Of a stretch of DNA of 64,000 nt, positions 1-11,387 are shown in pieces. The stretch covers positions 2,691,001-2,755,000 of the forward strand of contig NC_068561.1 in NCBI RefSeq assembly GCF_022201045.2, given 5' to 3'. Within the stretch, counting starts at the first letter, position 1. The number at the start of each line of letters is the position of its first letter. The position numbers and the translations under genes were made by a program. Source of the DNA: Citrus sinensis (Eukaryota > Streptophyta > Magnoliopsida > Sapindales > Rutaceae). Below the pieces are notes generated by a model, which ran no database searches, was not told the DNA's origin, and saw only the letters and a list, made by a program, of their open reading frames with translations.

Positions 1-319
1 TTCGCGGCCGACCCCTTCAATTTTTGGAGACAAATAGGGTGGTCAAGTTCCGGAGGAGCTTGGGGGCGTTTTTTGACCCTTAATTTCGAATTTTTCTTGT
101 ATTTTGACACATTTTTAAGATTACAATTTTTTTGACCCTCGTCGTCATCCGGTTAATCATCTTTTCGCGGCCGGCCCCTTCACTTTTGCGTGCGTTAGCG
201 GGTTTCGACCGCCGGCGCGGGGTCTCCGGGGCACCTCGGACCCGCCGGGGAGCGGGGAAAGGGCCGCGGAGGGATGAATTGTGCGGCGGCCGAGTCGGGG
301 CAGGCGAGGGGGGCACGGG

Positions 320-348
320 TTAAGTAGATTTGCAGTGCACATGCTGGT
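320..348 (+). promoter_or_regulatory. 5S upstream element, shown for copy 1
   Basis: An AT-rich TTAAGTAG lies at -29 to -22 and a GC dinucleotide at -12/-11 before the first transcribed base. Arabidopsis 5S genes need a TATA-like box near -28, GC at -12 and C at -1; the first two are matched here and the base at -1 is T or, in some copies, another base. The same layout recurs before nearly every copy. Copies 26-30 have lost one base between this box and the gene, which explains their 498-bp period. Confidence 0.7.
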
Positions 349-468
349 GGGTGCGACCATACCAGCACTAATGCACCGGATCCCATCAGAACTCCGCAGT
401 TAAGCGTGCTTTGGCGAGAGCAGTACTAAGATGGGTGACCTCTTGGGAAGTCCTCGTGTTGCACCCCT
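349..468 (+). rRNA. 5S rRNA gene, copy 1
   Basis: A 120-bp gene reading GGGTGCGACC to GTTGCACCCCT with A-box, intermediate element and C-box in the usual places. Compared with the array majority it has one change, G64T at the end of the A-box. 5S rRNA is the small structural RNA of the large ribosomal subunit, made by Pol III from this internal promoter. Confidence 0.95.
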
Positions 469-469
469 C

Positions 470-481
470 TTTTTATCTTTT
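470..481 (+). terminator. RNA polymerase III T-run terminator, shown for copy 1
   Basis: A run of five T, then AT C and four T, starts within two bases of the gene's 3' end. Pol III stops at runs of four or more T. The same tract follows nearly all copies; copy 20 has a longer T-run. Confidence 0.8.
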
Positions 482-847
482 CAGCCGGTTAATCATCTTT
501 TCGCGGCCGACCCCTTCAATTTTTGGAGACAAATAGGGTGGTCAAGTTCCGGAGGAGCTTGGGGGCGTTTTTTGACCCTTAATTTCGAATTTTTCTTGTA
601 TTTTGACACATTTTTAAGATTACAATTTTTTTGACCCTCGTCGTCAGCCGGTTAATCATCTTTTCGCGGCCGGCCCCTTCACTTTTGCGTGCGTTAGCGG
701 GTTTCGACCGCCGGCGCGGGGTCTCCGGGGCACCTCGGACCCGCCGGGGAGCGGGGAAAGGGCCGCGGAGGGATGAATTGTGCGGCGGCCGAGTCGGGGC
801 AGGCGAGGGGGGCACGGGTTAAGTAGATTTGCAGTGCACATGCTGGT

Positions 848-967
848 GGGTGCGACCATACCAGCACTAATGCACCGGATCCCATCAGAACTCCGCAGTC
901 AAGCGTGCTTGGGCGAGAGCAGTACTAAGATGGGTGACCTCTTGGGAAGTCCTCGTGTTGCACCCCT
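848..967 (+). rRNA. 5S rRNA gene, copy 2
   Basis: Full length. The only change from the array majority is T53C inside the A-box, the marker of the leftmost subarray. Confidence 0.95.
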
Positions 968-1346
968 CTTTTTATCTTTTCAGCCGGTTAATCAACTTTT
1001 CGCGGCCGACCCCTTCAATTTTTGGAGACAAATAGGGTGGTCAAGTTCCGGAGCAGCTTGGGGGCGTTTTTTGACCCTTAATTTCGAATTTTTCTTGTAT
1101 TTTGACACATTTTTAAGATTACAATTTTTTTGACCCTCGTCGTCATCCGGTTAATCATCTTTTCGCGGCCGGCCCCTTCACTTTTGCGTGCGTTAGCGGG
1201 TTTCGACCGCCGGCGCGGGGTCTCCGGGGCACCTCGGACCCGCCGGGGAGCGGGGAAAGGGCCGCGGAGGGATGAATTGTGCGGCGGCCGAGTCGGGGCA
1301 GGCGAGGGGGGCACGGGTTAAGTAGACTTGCAGTGCACATGCTGAT

Positions 1347-1434
1347 GGGTGCGACCATACCGCAGTCAAGCGTGCTTGGGCGAGAGCAGTACTAAGATGG
1401 GTGACCTCTTGGGAAGTCCTCGTGTTGCACCCCT
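1347..1434 (+). pseudogene. 5S rRNA pseudogene, copy 3 (32-bp deletion)
   Basis: Only 88 bp long: nucleotides 16-47 are missing, removing helix II/III sequence, while A-box, IE and C-box remain. It also carries T53C. It could still be transcribed but cannot fold as 5S rRNA. The loss makes the next interval 467 bp. Confidence 0.93.
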
Positions 1435-1813
1435 CTTTTTATCTTTTCAGCCGGTTAATCAACTTTTCGCGGCCGACCCCTTCAATTTTTGGAGACAAAT
1501 AGGGTGGTCAAGTTCCGGAGCAGCTTGGGGGCGTTTTTTGACCCTTAATTTCGAATTTTTCTTGTATTTTGACACATTTTTAAGATTACAATTTTTTTGA
1601 CCCTCGTCGTCATCCGGTTAATCATCTTTTCGCGGCCGGCCCCTTCACTTTTGCGTGCGTTAGCGGGTTTCGACCGCCGGCGCGGGGTCTCCGGGGCACC
1701 TCGGACCCGCCGGGGAGCGGGGAAAGGGCCGCGGAGGGATGAATTGTGCGGCGGCCGAGTCGGGGCAGGCGAGGGGGGCACGGGTTAAGTAGATTTGCAG
1801 TGCACATGCTGGT

Positions 1814-1933
1814 GGGTGCGACCATACCAGCACTAATGCACCGGATCCCATCAGAACTCCGCAGTCAAGCGTGCTTGGGCGAGAGCAGTACTAAGATGGG
1901 TGACCTCTTGGGAAGTCCTCGTGTTGCACCCCT
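1814..1933 (+). rRNA. 5S rRNA gene, copy 4
   Basis: Full length with T53C only. Confidence 0.95.
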
Positions 1934-2312
1934 CTTTTTATCTTTTCAGCCGGTTAATCAACTTTTCGCGGCCGACCCCTTCAATTTTTGGAGACAAATA
2001 GGGTGGTCAAGTTCCGGAGCAGCTTGGGGGCGTTTTTTGACCCTTAATTTCGAATTTTTCTTGTATTTTGACACATTTTTAAGATTACAATTTTTTTGAC
2101 CCTCGTCGTCATCCGGTTAATCATCTTTTCGCGGCCGGCCCCTTCACTTTTGCGTGCGTTAGCGGGTTTCGACCGCCGGCGCGGGGTCTCCGGGGCACCT
2201 CGGACCCGCCGGGGAGCGGGGAAAGGGCCGCGGAGGGATGAATTGTGCGGCGGCCGAGTCGGGGCAGGCGAGGGGGGCACGGGTTAAGTAGATTTGCAGT
2301 GCACATGCTGGT

Positions 2313-2432
2313 GGGTGCGACCATACCAGCACTAATGCACCGGATCCCATCAGAACTCCGCAGTCAAGCGTGCTTGGGCGAGAGCAGTACTAAGATGGGT
2401 GACCTCTTGGGAAGTCCTCGTGTTGCACCCCT
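2313..2432 (+). rRNA. 5S rRNA gene, copy 5
   Basis: Full length with T53C only. Confidence 0.95.
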
Positions 2433-2811
2433 CTTTTTATCTTTTCAGCCGGTTAATCATCTTTTCGCGGCCGACCCCTTCAATTTTTGGAGACAAACAG
2501 GGTGGTCAAGTTCCGGAGCAGCTTGGGGGCGTTTTTTGACCCTTAATTTCGAATTTTTCTTGTATTTTGACACATTTTTAAGATTACAATTTTTTTGACC
2601 CTCGTCGTCAGCCGGTTAATCATCTTTTCGCGGCCGGCCCCTTCACTTTTGCGTGCGTTAGCGGGTTTCGACCGCCGGCGCGGGGTCTCCGGGGCACCTC
2701 GGACCCGCCGGGGAGCGGGGAAAGGGCCGCGGAGGGATGAATTGTGCGGCGGCCGAGTCGGGGCAGGCGAGGGGGGCACGGGTTAAGTAGACTTGCAGTG
2801 CACATGCTGAT

Positions 2812-2899
2812 GGGTGCGACCATACCGCAGTCAAGCGTGCTTGGGCGAGAGCAGTACTAAGATGGGTGACCTCTTGGGAAGTCCTCGTGTTGCACCCCT
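2812..2899 (+). pseudogene. 5S rRNA pseudogene, copy 6 (32-bp deletion)
   Basis: Same deletion of nucleotides 16-47 and same T53C as copy 3, with identical breakpoints. It is therefore a copy spread by array turnover, not an independent loss. Confidence 0.93.
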
Positions 2900-3278
2900 C
2901 TTTTTATCTTTTCAGCCGGTTAATCAACTTTTCGCGGCCGACCCCTTCAATTTTTGGAGACAAATAGGGTGGTCAAGTTCCGGAGCAGCTTGGGGGCGTT
3001 TTTTGACCCTTAATTTCGAATTTTTCTTGTATTTTGACACATTTTTAAGATTACAATTTTTTTGACCCTCGTCGTCATCCGGTTAATCATCTTTTCGCGG
3101 CCGGCCCCTTCACTTTTGCGTGCGTTAGCGGGTTTCGACCGCCGGCGCGGGGTCTCCGGGGCACCTCGGACCCGCCGGGGAGCGGGGAAAGGGCCGCGGA
3201 GGGATGAATTGTGCGGCGGCCGAGTCGGGGCAGGCGAGGGGGGCACGGGTTAAGTAGATTTGCAGTGCACATGCTGGT

Positions 3279-3398
3279 GGGTGCGACCATACCAGCACTA
3301 ATGCACCGGATCCCATCAGAACTCCGCAGTCAAGCGTGCTTGGGCGAGAGCAGTACTAAGATGGGTGACCTCTTGGGAAGTCCTCGTGTTGCACCCCT
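3279..3398 (+). rRNA. 5S rRNA gene, copy 7
   Basis: Full length with T53C only. Confidence 0.95.
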
Positions 3399-3777
3399 CT
3401 TTTTATCTTTTCAGCCGGTTAATCATCTTTTCGCGGCCGACCCCTTCAATTTTTGGAGACAAATAGGGTGGTCAAGTTCCGGAGCAGCTTGGGGGCGTTT
3501 TTTGACCCTTAATTTCGAATTTTTCTTGTATTTTGACACATTTTTAAGATTACAATTTTTTTGACCCTCGTCGTCAGCCGGTTAATCATCTTTTCGCGGC
3601 CGGCCCCTTCACTTTTGCGTGCGTTAGCGGGTTTCGACCGCCGGCGCGGGGTCTCCGGGGCACCTCGGACCCGCCGGGGAGCGGGGAAAGGGCCGCGGAG
3701 GGATGAATTGTGCGGCGGCCGAGTCGGGGCAGGCGAGGGGGGCACGGGTTAAGTAGACTTGCAGTGCACATGCTGAT

Positions 3778-3865
3778 GGGTGCGACCATACCGCAGTCAA
3801 GCGTGCTTGGGCGAGAGCAGTACTAAGATGGGTGACCTCTTGGGAAGTCCTCGTGTTGCACCCCT
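3778..3865 (+). pseudogene. 5S rRNA pseudogene, copy 8 (32-bp deletion)
   Basis: Third member of the deleted class (nucleotides 16-47 absent, T53C). It lies two units after copy 6 rather than three. Confidence 0.93.
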
Positions 3866-4244
3866 CTTTTTATCTTTTCAGCCGGTTAATCAACTTTTCG
3901 CGGCCGACCCCTTCAATTTTTGGAGACAAATAGGGTGGTCAAGTTCCGGAGCAGCTTGGGGGCGTTTTTTGACCCTTAATTTCGAATTTTTCTTGTATTT
4001 TGACACATTTTTAAGATTACAATTTTTTTGACCCTCGTCGTCAGCCGGTTAATCATCTTTTCGCGGCCGGCCCCTTCACTTTTGCGTGCGTTAGCGGGTT
4101 TCGACCGCCGGCGCGGGGTCTCCGGGGCACCTCGGACCCGCCGGGGAGCGGGGAAAGGGCCGCGGAGGGATGAATTGTGCGGCGGCCGAGTCGGGGCAGG
4201 CGAGGGGGGCACGGGTTAAGTAGATTTGCAGTGCACATGCTGGT

Positions 4245-4364
4245 GGGTGCGACCATACCAGCACTAATGCACCGGATCCCATCAGAACTCCGCAGTCAAG
4301 CGTGCTTGGGCGAGAGCAGTACTAAGATGGGTGACCTCTTGGGAAGTCCTCGTGTTGCACCCCT
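4245..4364 (+). rRNA. 5S rRNA gene, copy 9
   Basis: Full length with T53C only. The spacer behind it has CAACCGG where most copies have CAGCCGG. Confidence 0.95.
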
Positions 4365-4743
4365 CTTTTTATCTTTTCAACCGGTTAATCATCTTTTCGC
4401 GGCCGACCCCTTCAATTTTTGGAGACAAATAGGGTGGTCAAGTTCCGGAGCAGCTTGGGGGCGTTTTTTGACCCTTAATTTCGAATTTTTCTTGTATTTT
4501 GACACATTTTTAAGATTACAATTTTTTTGACCCTCGTCGTCAGCCGGTTAATCATCTTTTCGCGGCCGGCCCCTTCACTTTTGCGTGCGTTAGCGGGTTT
4601 CGACCGCCGGCGCGGGGTCTCCGGGGCACCTCGGACCCGCCGGGGAGCGGGGAAAGGGCCGCGGAGGGATGAATTGTGCGGCGGCCGAGTCGGGGCAGGC
4701 GAGGGGGGCACGGGTTAAGTAGATTTGCAGTGCACATGCTGGT

Positions 4744-4863
4744 GGGTGCGACCATACCAGCACTAATGCACCGGATCCCATCAGAACTCCGCAGTCAAGC
4801 GTGCTTGGGCGAGAGCAGTACTAAGATGGGTGACCTCTTGGGAAGTCCTCGTGTTGCACCCCT
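4744..4863 (+). rRNA. 5S rRNA gene, copy 10
   Basis: Full length with T53C only. Confidence 0.95.
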
Positions 4864-5242
4864 CTTTTTATCTTTTCAGCCGGTTAATCATCTTTTCGCG
4901 GCCGACCCCTTCAATTTTTGGAGACAAATAGGGTGGTCAAGTTCCGGAGCAGCTTGGGGGCGTTTTTTGACCCTTAATTTCGAATTTTTCTTGTATTTTG
5001 ACACATTTTTAAGATTACAATTTTTTTGACCCTCGTCGTCAGCCGGTTAATCATCTTTTCGCGGCCGGCCCCTTCACTTTTGCGTGCGTTAGCGGGTTTC
5101 GACCGCCGGCGCGGGGTCTCCGGGGCACCTCGGACCCGCCGGGGAGCGGGGAAAGGGCCGCGGAGGGATGAATTGTGCGGCGGCCGAGTCGGGGCAGGCG
5201 AGGGGGGCACGGGTTAAGTAGATTTGCAGTGCACATGCTGGT

Positions 5243-5362
5243 GGGTGCGACCATACCAGCACTAATGCACCGGATCCCATCAGAACTCCGCAGTCAAGCG
5301 TGCTTGGGCGAGAGCAGTACTAAGATGGGTGACCTCTTGGGAAGTCCTCGTGTTGCACCCCT
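5243..5362 (+). rRNA. 5S rRNA gene, copy 11
   Basis: Full length with T53C only; last of the unbroken T53C run. Confidence 0.95.
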
Positions 5363-5741
5363 CTTTTTATCTTTTCAGCCGGTTAATCAACTTTTCGCGG
5401 CCGACCCCTTCAATTTTTGGAGACAAATAGGGTGGTCAAGTTCCGGAGCAGCTTGGGGGCGTTTTTTGACCCTTAATTTCGAATTTTTCTTGTATTTTGA
5501 CACATTTTTAAGATTACAATTTTTTTGACCCTCGTCGTCAGCCGGTTAATCATCTTTTCGCGGCCGGCCCCTTCACTTTTGCGTGCGTTAGCGGGTTTCG
5601 ACCGCCGGCGCGGGGTCTCCGGGGCACCTCGGACCCGCCGGGGAGCGGGGAAAGGGCCGCGGAGGGATGAATTGTGCGGCGGCCGAGTCGGGGCAGGCGA
5701 GGGGGGCACGGGTTAAGTAGACTTGCAGTGCACATGCTGAT

Positions 5742-5861
5742 GGGTGCGACCATACCAGCACTAATGCACCGTATCCCATCAGAACTCCGCAATTAAGCGT
5801 GCTTGGGCAAGAGCAGTACTAAGATGAGTGACCTCTTGGGAAGTCCTCGTGTTGCACCCCT
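5742..5861 (+). rRNA. 5S rRNA gene, copy 12
   Basis: Full length with G31T, G51A, G68A and G86A. The last lies in the C-box. G31T/G51A/G68A mark a second sequence family. Confidence 0.93.
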
Positions 5862-6240
5862 CTTTTTATCTTTTCAGCCGGTTAATCAACTTTTCGCGGC
5901 CGACCCCTTCAATTTTTTGAGACAAATAGGGTGGTCAAGTTCCGGATGAGCTTGGGGGCGTTTTTTGACCCTTAATTTCGAATTTTTCTTGTATTTTGAC
6001 ACATTTTTAAGATTACAATTTTTTTGACCCTCGTCGTCATCCGGTTAATCATCTTTTCGCAGCCGACCCCTTCACTTTTGCGTGCGTTAGCGGGATTCGA
6101 CCGCCGGCGCGGGGTCTCCGGGGCACCTCGGACCCGCCGGGGAGCGGGGAAAGGACCGCGGAGGGATGAATTGTGCGGCGGCCGAGTCGGGGCAGGCGAG
6201 GGGGGCACGGGTTAAGTAGATTTGCAGTGCACATGCTGAT

Positions 6241-6360
6241 GGGTGCGACCATACCAGTACTAATGCACCGTATCCCATCAGAACTCCGCAATTAAGCGTG
6301 CTTGGGCAAGAGCAGTACTAAGATGGGTGACCTCTTGGGAAGTCCTCGTGTTGCACCCCT
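6241..6360 (+). rRNA. 5S rRNA gene, copy 13
   Basis: Full length with C18T, G31T, G51A and G68A. Gene sequence is identical to copy 16, three units away. Confidence 0.93.
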
Positions 6361-6739
6361 CTTTTTATCTTTTCAGCCGGTTAATCAACTTTTCGCGGCC
6401 GACCCCTTCAATTTTTGGAGACAAATAGGGTGGTCAAGTTCCGGAGGAGCTTGGGGGCGTTTTTTGACCCTTAATTTCGAATTTTTCTTGTATTTTGACA
6501 CATTTTTAAGATTACAATTTTTTTGACCCTCGTCGTCAGCCGGTTAATCATCTTTTCGCGGCCGGCCCCTTCACTTTTGCGTGCGTTAGCGGGTTTCGAC
6601 CGCCGGCGCGGGGTCTCCGGGGCACCTCGGACCCGCCGGGGAGCGGGGAAAGGGCCGCGGAGGGATGAATTGTGCGGCGGCCGAGTCGGGGCAGGCGAGG
6701 GGGGCACGGGTTAAGTAGATTTGCAGTGCACTTGCTGGT

Positions 6740-6859
6740 GGGTGCGACCATACCAGCACTAATGCACCGGATCCAATCAAAACTCCGCAGTCAAGCGTGC
6801 TTGGGCGAGAGCAGTACTAAGATGGGTGACCTCTTGGGAAGTCCTCGTGTTGCACCCCT
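6740..6859 (+). rRNA. 5S rRNA gene, copy 14
   Basis: Full length with C36A, G41A and T53C; a T53C-family gene between two second-family blocks. Confidence 0.93.
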
Positions 6860-7238
6860 CTTTTTATCTTTCCAGCCGGTTAATCATCTTTTCGCGGCCG
6901 ACCCCTTCAATTTTTGGAGACAAATAGGGTGGTCAAGTTCCGGAGCAGCTTAGGGGCGTTTTTTGACCCTTAATTTCGAATTTTTCTTGTATTTTGACAC
7001 ATTTTTAAGATTACAATTTTTTTGACCCTCGTCGTCAGCCGGTTAATCATCTTTTCGCGGCCGGCCCCTTCACTTTTGCGTGCGTTAGCGGGTTTCGACC
7101 GCCGGCGCGGGGTCTCCGGGGCACCTCGGACCCGCCGGGGAGCGGGGAAAGGGCCGCGGAGGGATGAATTGTGCGGCGGCCGAGTCGGGGCAGGCGAGGG
7201 GGGCACGGGTTAAGTAGACTTGCAGTGCACATGCTGAT

Positions 7239-7358
7239 GGGTGCGACCATACCAGCACTAATGCACCGTATCCCATCAGAACTCCGCAATTAAGCGTGCT
7301 TGGGCAAGAGCAGTACTAAGATGGGTGACCTCTTGGGAAGTCCTCGTGTTGCACCCCT
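7239..7358 (+). rRNA. 5S rRNA gene, copy 15
   Basis: Full length with G31T, G51A and G68A; partner of copy 12 at a 1497-bp offset. Confidence 0.93.
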
Positions 7359-7737
7359 CTTTTTATCTTTTCAGCCGGTTAATCAACTTTTCGCGGCCGA
7401 CCTCTTCAATTTTTGGAGGCAAATAGGGTGGTCAAGTTCCGGATGAGCTTGGGGGCGTTTTTTGACCCTTAATTTCGAATTTTTCTTGTATTTTGACACA
7501 TTTTTAAGATTACAATTTTTTTGACCCTCGTCGTCATCCGGTTAATCATCTTTTCGCAGCCGACCCCTTCACTTTTGCGTGCGTTAGCGGGATTCGACCG
7601 CCGGCGCGGGGTCTCCGGGGCACCTCGGACCCGCCGGGGAGCGGGGAAAGGACCGCGGAGGGATGAATTGTGCGGCGGCCGAGTCGGGGCAGGCGAGGGG
7701 GGCACGGGTTAAGTAGATTTGCAGTGCACATGCTGAT

Positions 7738-7857
7738 GGGTGCGACCATACCAGTACTAATGCACCGTATCCCATCAGAACTCCGCAATTAAGCGTGCTT
7801 GGGCAAGAGCAGTACTAAGATGGGTGACCTCTTGGGAAGTCCTCGTGTTGCACCCCT
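7738..7857 (+). rRNA. 5S rRNA gene, copy 16
   Basis: Full length with C18T, G31T, G51A and G68A; partner of copy 13 at a 1497-bp offset. The spacer after it is 163 bp longer than normal. Confidence 0.93.
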
Positions 7858-8399
7858 CTTTTTATCTTTTCAGCCGGTTAATCAACTTTTCGCGGCCGAC
7901 CCCTTCAATTTTTTGAGACAAATAGGGTGGTCAAGTTCCGGAGGAGCTTGGGGGCGTTTTTTGACCCTTAATTTCGAAATTTTCTTGTATTTTGACACAT
8001 TTTTAAGATTACAATTTTTTTTACCCTCGTCGTCAGCCGGTTAATCATCTTTTCGCGGCCTACCCCTTCAACTTTTGGAGACAAATAGGTTGGTCAAGTT
8101 CCGGAGGAGCTTGGGGGCGTTTTTTGACCCTTAATTTCGAAATTTTCTTGTATTTTGACACATTTTTAAGATTACAATTTTTTTCACCCTCGTCGTCAGC
8201 CGGTTAATCATCTTTTCGCGGCCGACCCCTTCATTTTTGCGTGCGTTAGCGGGTTTCGACCGCCGGCGCGGGGTCTCCGGGGCACCTCGGACCCGCCGGG
8301 GAGCGGGGAAAGGGCCACGGAGGGATGAATTGTGCGGCGGCCGAGTCGGGGCAGGCGAGGGGGGCACGGGTTAAGTAGACTTGCAGTGCACATGCTGAT

Positions 8400-8519
8400 G
8401 GGTGCGACCATACCAGCACTAATGCACCGGATCCCATCAGAACTCCGCAGTTAAGCGTGCTTGGGCGAGAGCAGTACTAAGATGGGTGACCTCTTGGTAA
8501 GTCCTCGTGTTGCACCCCT
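8400..8519 (+). rRNA. 5S rRNA gene, copy 17
   Basis: Full length with only G99T, just past the C-box. It is flanked on both sides by 662-bp units. Confidence 0.95.
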
Positions 8520-9061
8520 CTTTTTATCTTTTCAGCCGGTTAATCATCTTTTCGCGGCCGACCCCTTCAACTTTTGGAGACAAATAGGGTGGTCAAGTTC
8601 CGGAGGAGCTTGGGGGCGTTTTTTGACCCTTAATTTCGAATTTTTCTTGTATTTTGACACATTTTTAAGATTACAATTTTTTTGACCCTCGTCGTCAGCC
8701 GGTTAATCATCTTTTCGCGGCCGACCCCTTCAATTGTTGGAGACAAATAGGGTGGTCAAGTTCCGGAGGAGCTTGGGGGCGTTTTTTGACCCTTAATTTC
8801 GAAATTTTCTTGTATTTTGACACATTTTTAAGATTACAATTTTTTTCACCCTCGTCGTCAGCCGGTTAATCATCTTTTCGCGGCCGACCCCTTCACTTTT
8901 GCGTGCGTTAGCGGGTTTCGACCGCCGGCGCGGGGTCTCCGGGGCACCTCGGACCCGCCGGGGAGCGGGGAAAGGGCCACGGAGGGATGAATTGTGCGGC
9001 GGCCGAGTCGGGGCAGGCGAGGGGGGCACGGGTTAAGTAGACTTGCAGTGCACATGCTGAT

Positions 9062-9181
9062 GGGTGCGACCATACCAGCACTAATGCACCGGAGACCATC
9101 AGAACTCCGCAGTTAAGCGTGCTTGGGCGAGAGCAGTACTAAGATGGGTGACCTCTTGGTAAGTCCTCGTGTTGCACCCCT
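9062..9181 (+). rRNA. 5S rRNA gene, copy 18
   Basis: Full length with T33G, C34A and G99T; third family member in the 662-bp run. Confidence 0.93.
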
Positions 9182-9723
9182 CTTTTTATCTTTTCAGCCG
9201 GTTAATCATCTTTTCGCGGCCGACCCCTTCAACTTTTGGAGACAAATAGGGTGGTCAAGTTCCGGAGGAGCTTGGGGGCGTTTTTTGACCCTTAATTTCG
9301 AATTTTTCTTATATTTTGACACATTTTTAAGATTACAATTTTTTTCACCCTCGTCGTCAGCCGGTTAATCATCTTTTCGCGGCCGACCCCTTCAACTTTT
9401 GGAGACAAATAGGGTGGTCAAGTTCCGGAGGAGCTTGGGGGCGTTTTTTGACCCTTAATTTCGAAATTTTCTTGTATTTTGACACATTTTTAAGATTACA
9501 ATTTTTTTGACCCTCGTCGTCAGCCGGTTAATCATCTTTTCGCGGCCGAGCCCTCCACTTTTGCGTGCGTTAGCAGGTTTCGACCGCCGGCGCGGGGTCT
9601 CTGGGGCACCTCGGAACCGCCGGGGAGCGGGGAAAGGGCCGCGGAGGGATGAATTGCGCGGCAGCCGAGTCGGCGCAGGCGAGCGGGGCACGGGTTAAGT
9701 AGATTTGCAGTGCACATGCTGAT

Positions 9724-9843
9724 GGGTGCGACCATACCAGCACTAATGCACCGGATCCCATCAGAACTCCGCAGTCAAGCGTGCTTGGGCGAGAGCAGTA
9801 CTAAGATGGGTGACCTCTTGGGAAGTCCTCGTGTTGCACCCAT
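9724..9843 (+). rRNA. 5S rRNA gene, copy 19
   Basis: Full length with T53C and C119A; the A-box marker of the left subarray reappears here. The GC-rich spacer before it has several unique changes shared with the one before copy 21. Confidence 0.93.
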
Positions 9844-10222
9844 CTTTTTATCTTTTCAGCCGGTTAATCATCTTGTCGCGGCCGACCCCTTCAATTTTTG
9901 GAGACAAATAGGGTGGTCAAGTTCCGGAGGAGCTTGGGGGCGTTTTTTTACCATTAATTTCGAATTTTTCTTGTATTTTGACACATTTTTAATATTACAA
10001 TTTTTTTGACCCACGTCGTCAGCCGGTTAATCATCTTTTCGCGGCCGACCCCTTCACTTTTGCGTGCGTTAGCAGGTTTCGACCGCCGGCGCGGGGTCTC
10101 CGGGGCACCTCGGACCCGCCGGGGAGCAGGGAAAGGACCGCGGAGGGATGAATTGTGCGGCGGCCGAGTCAGGGCAGGCGAGGGGGGCACGGGTTAAGTA
10201 GACTTGCAAAGCACATGCTGAT

Positions 10223-10342
10223 GGGTGCGACCATACCAGCACTAATGCACCGGATCCCATCAGAACTCCGCAGTTAAGCGTGCTTGGGCGAGAGCAGTAC
10301 TAAGATGGGTGACCTCTTGGTAAGTCCTCGTGTTGCACCCCT
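10223..10342 (+). rRNA. 5S rRNA gene, copy 20
   Basis: Full length with G99T only. An unusually long T-run follows the 3' end. Confidence 0.95.
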
Positions 10343-10886
10343 TTTTTTTTATCTTTTCAGCCGGTTAATCATCTTTTCGCGGCCGACCCCTTCAAATTTT
10401 GGAGACAAATAGGGTGGTCAAGTTCCGGAGGAGCTTGGGGGCGTTTTTTGACCCTTAATTTCGAATTTTTCTTGTATTTTGACACATTTTTAAGATTACA
10501 ATTTTTTTTACCCTCGTCGTCAGCCGGTTAATCATCTTTTCGCGGCCTACCCCTTCAACTTTTGGAGACAAATAGGTTGGTCAAGTTCCGGAGGAGCTTG
10601 GGGGCGTTTTTTGACCCTTAATTTCGAAATTTTCTTGTATTTTGACACATTTTTAAGATTACAATTTTTTTCACCCTCGTCGTCAGCCGGTTAATCATCT
10701 TTTCGCGGCCGACCCCTTCACTTTTGCGTGCGTTAGCGGGTTTCGACCGCCGGCGCGGAGTCTCCGGGGCACCTCGGAACCGCCGGGGAGCGGGGAAAGG
10801 GCCGCGGAGGGATGAATTGCGCGGCAGCCGAGTCGGCGCAGGCGAGCGGGGCACGGGTTAAGCAGATTTGCAGTGCACATGCTGAT

Positions 10887-11006
10887 GGGTGCGACCATAC
10901 CAGCACTAATGCACCGGATCCCATCAGAACTCCGCAGTTAAGCGTGCTTGGGCGAGAGCAGTACTAAGATGGGTGACCTCTTGGTAAGTCCTCGTGTTGC
11001 ACCCCT
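10887..11006 (+). rRNA. 5S rRNA gene, copy 21
   Basis: Full length with G99T only. It follows a 664-bp unit and precedes the shortest left-block unit (381 bp). Confidence 0.95.
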
Positions 11007-11267
11007 CTTTTTATCTTTTCAGCCAGTTAATCATCTTTTCGTGGCCGACCCCTTCAACTTTTGGAGACAAATAGGGTGGTCAAGTTCAAAAAACGCTTGG
11101 TTTTTTGCCTGCGTTAGCGGGTTTCGACCGCCGGCGCGGGGTCTCCGGGGCACTTCGGACCCGCCGGGGAGCGGGGAAAGGGCCGCGGAGGGATGAATTG
11201 TGCGGCGGCCGAGTCGGGGCAGGCGAGGAGGGCACGGGTTAAGTAGACTTGCAGTGCACATGCTGAT

Positions 11268-11387
11268 GGGTGCGACCATACCAGCACTAATGCACCGTAT
11301 CCCATCAGAACTCCGCAATTAAGCGTGCTTGGACGAGAGCAGTACTAAGATGGGTGACCACTTGGGAAGTCCTCGTGTTGCACCCCT
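11268..11387 (+). rRNA. 5S rRNA gene, copy 22
   Basis: Full length with G31T, G51A, G66A and T93A. Confidence 0.93.

Noticed and set aside
200-320. GC-rich stretch resembling 45S rDNA or a CpG-island promoter
   Set aside because: It is a constant part of the 5S spacer; I see no 18S, 5.8S or 25S sequence anywhere in the window.
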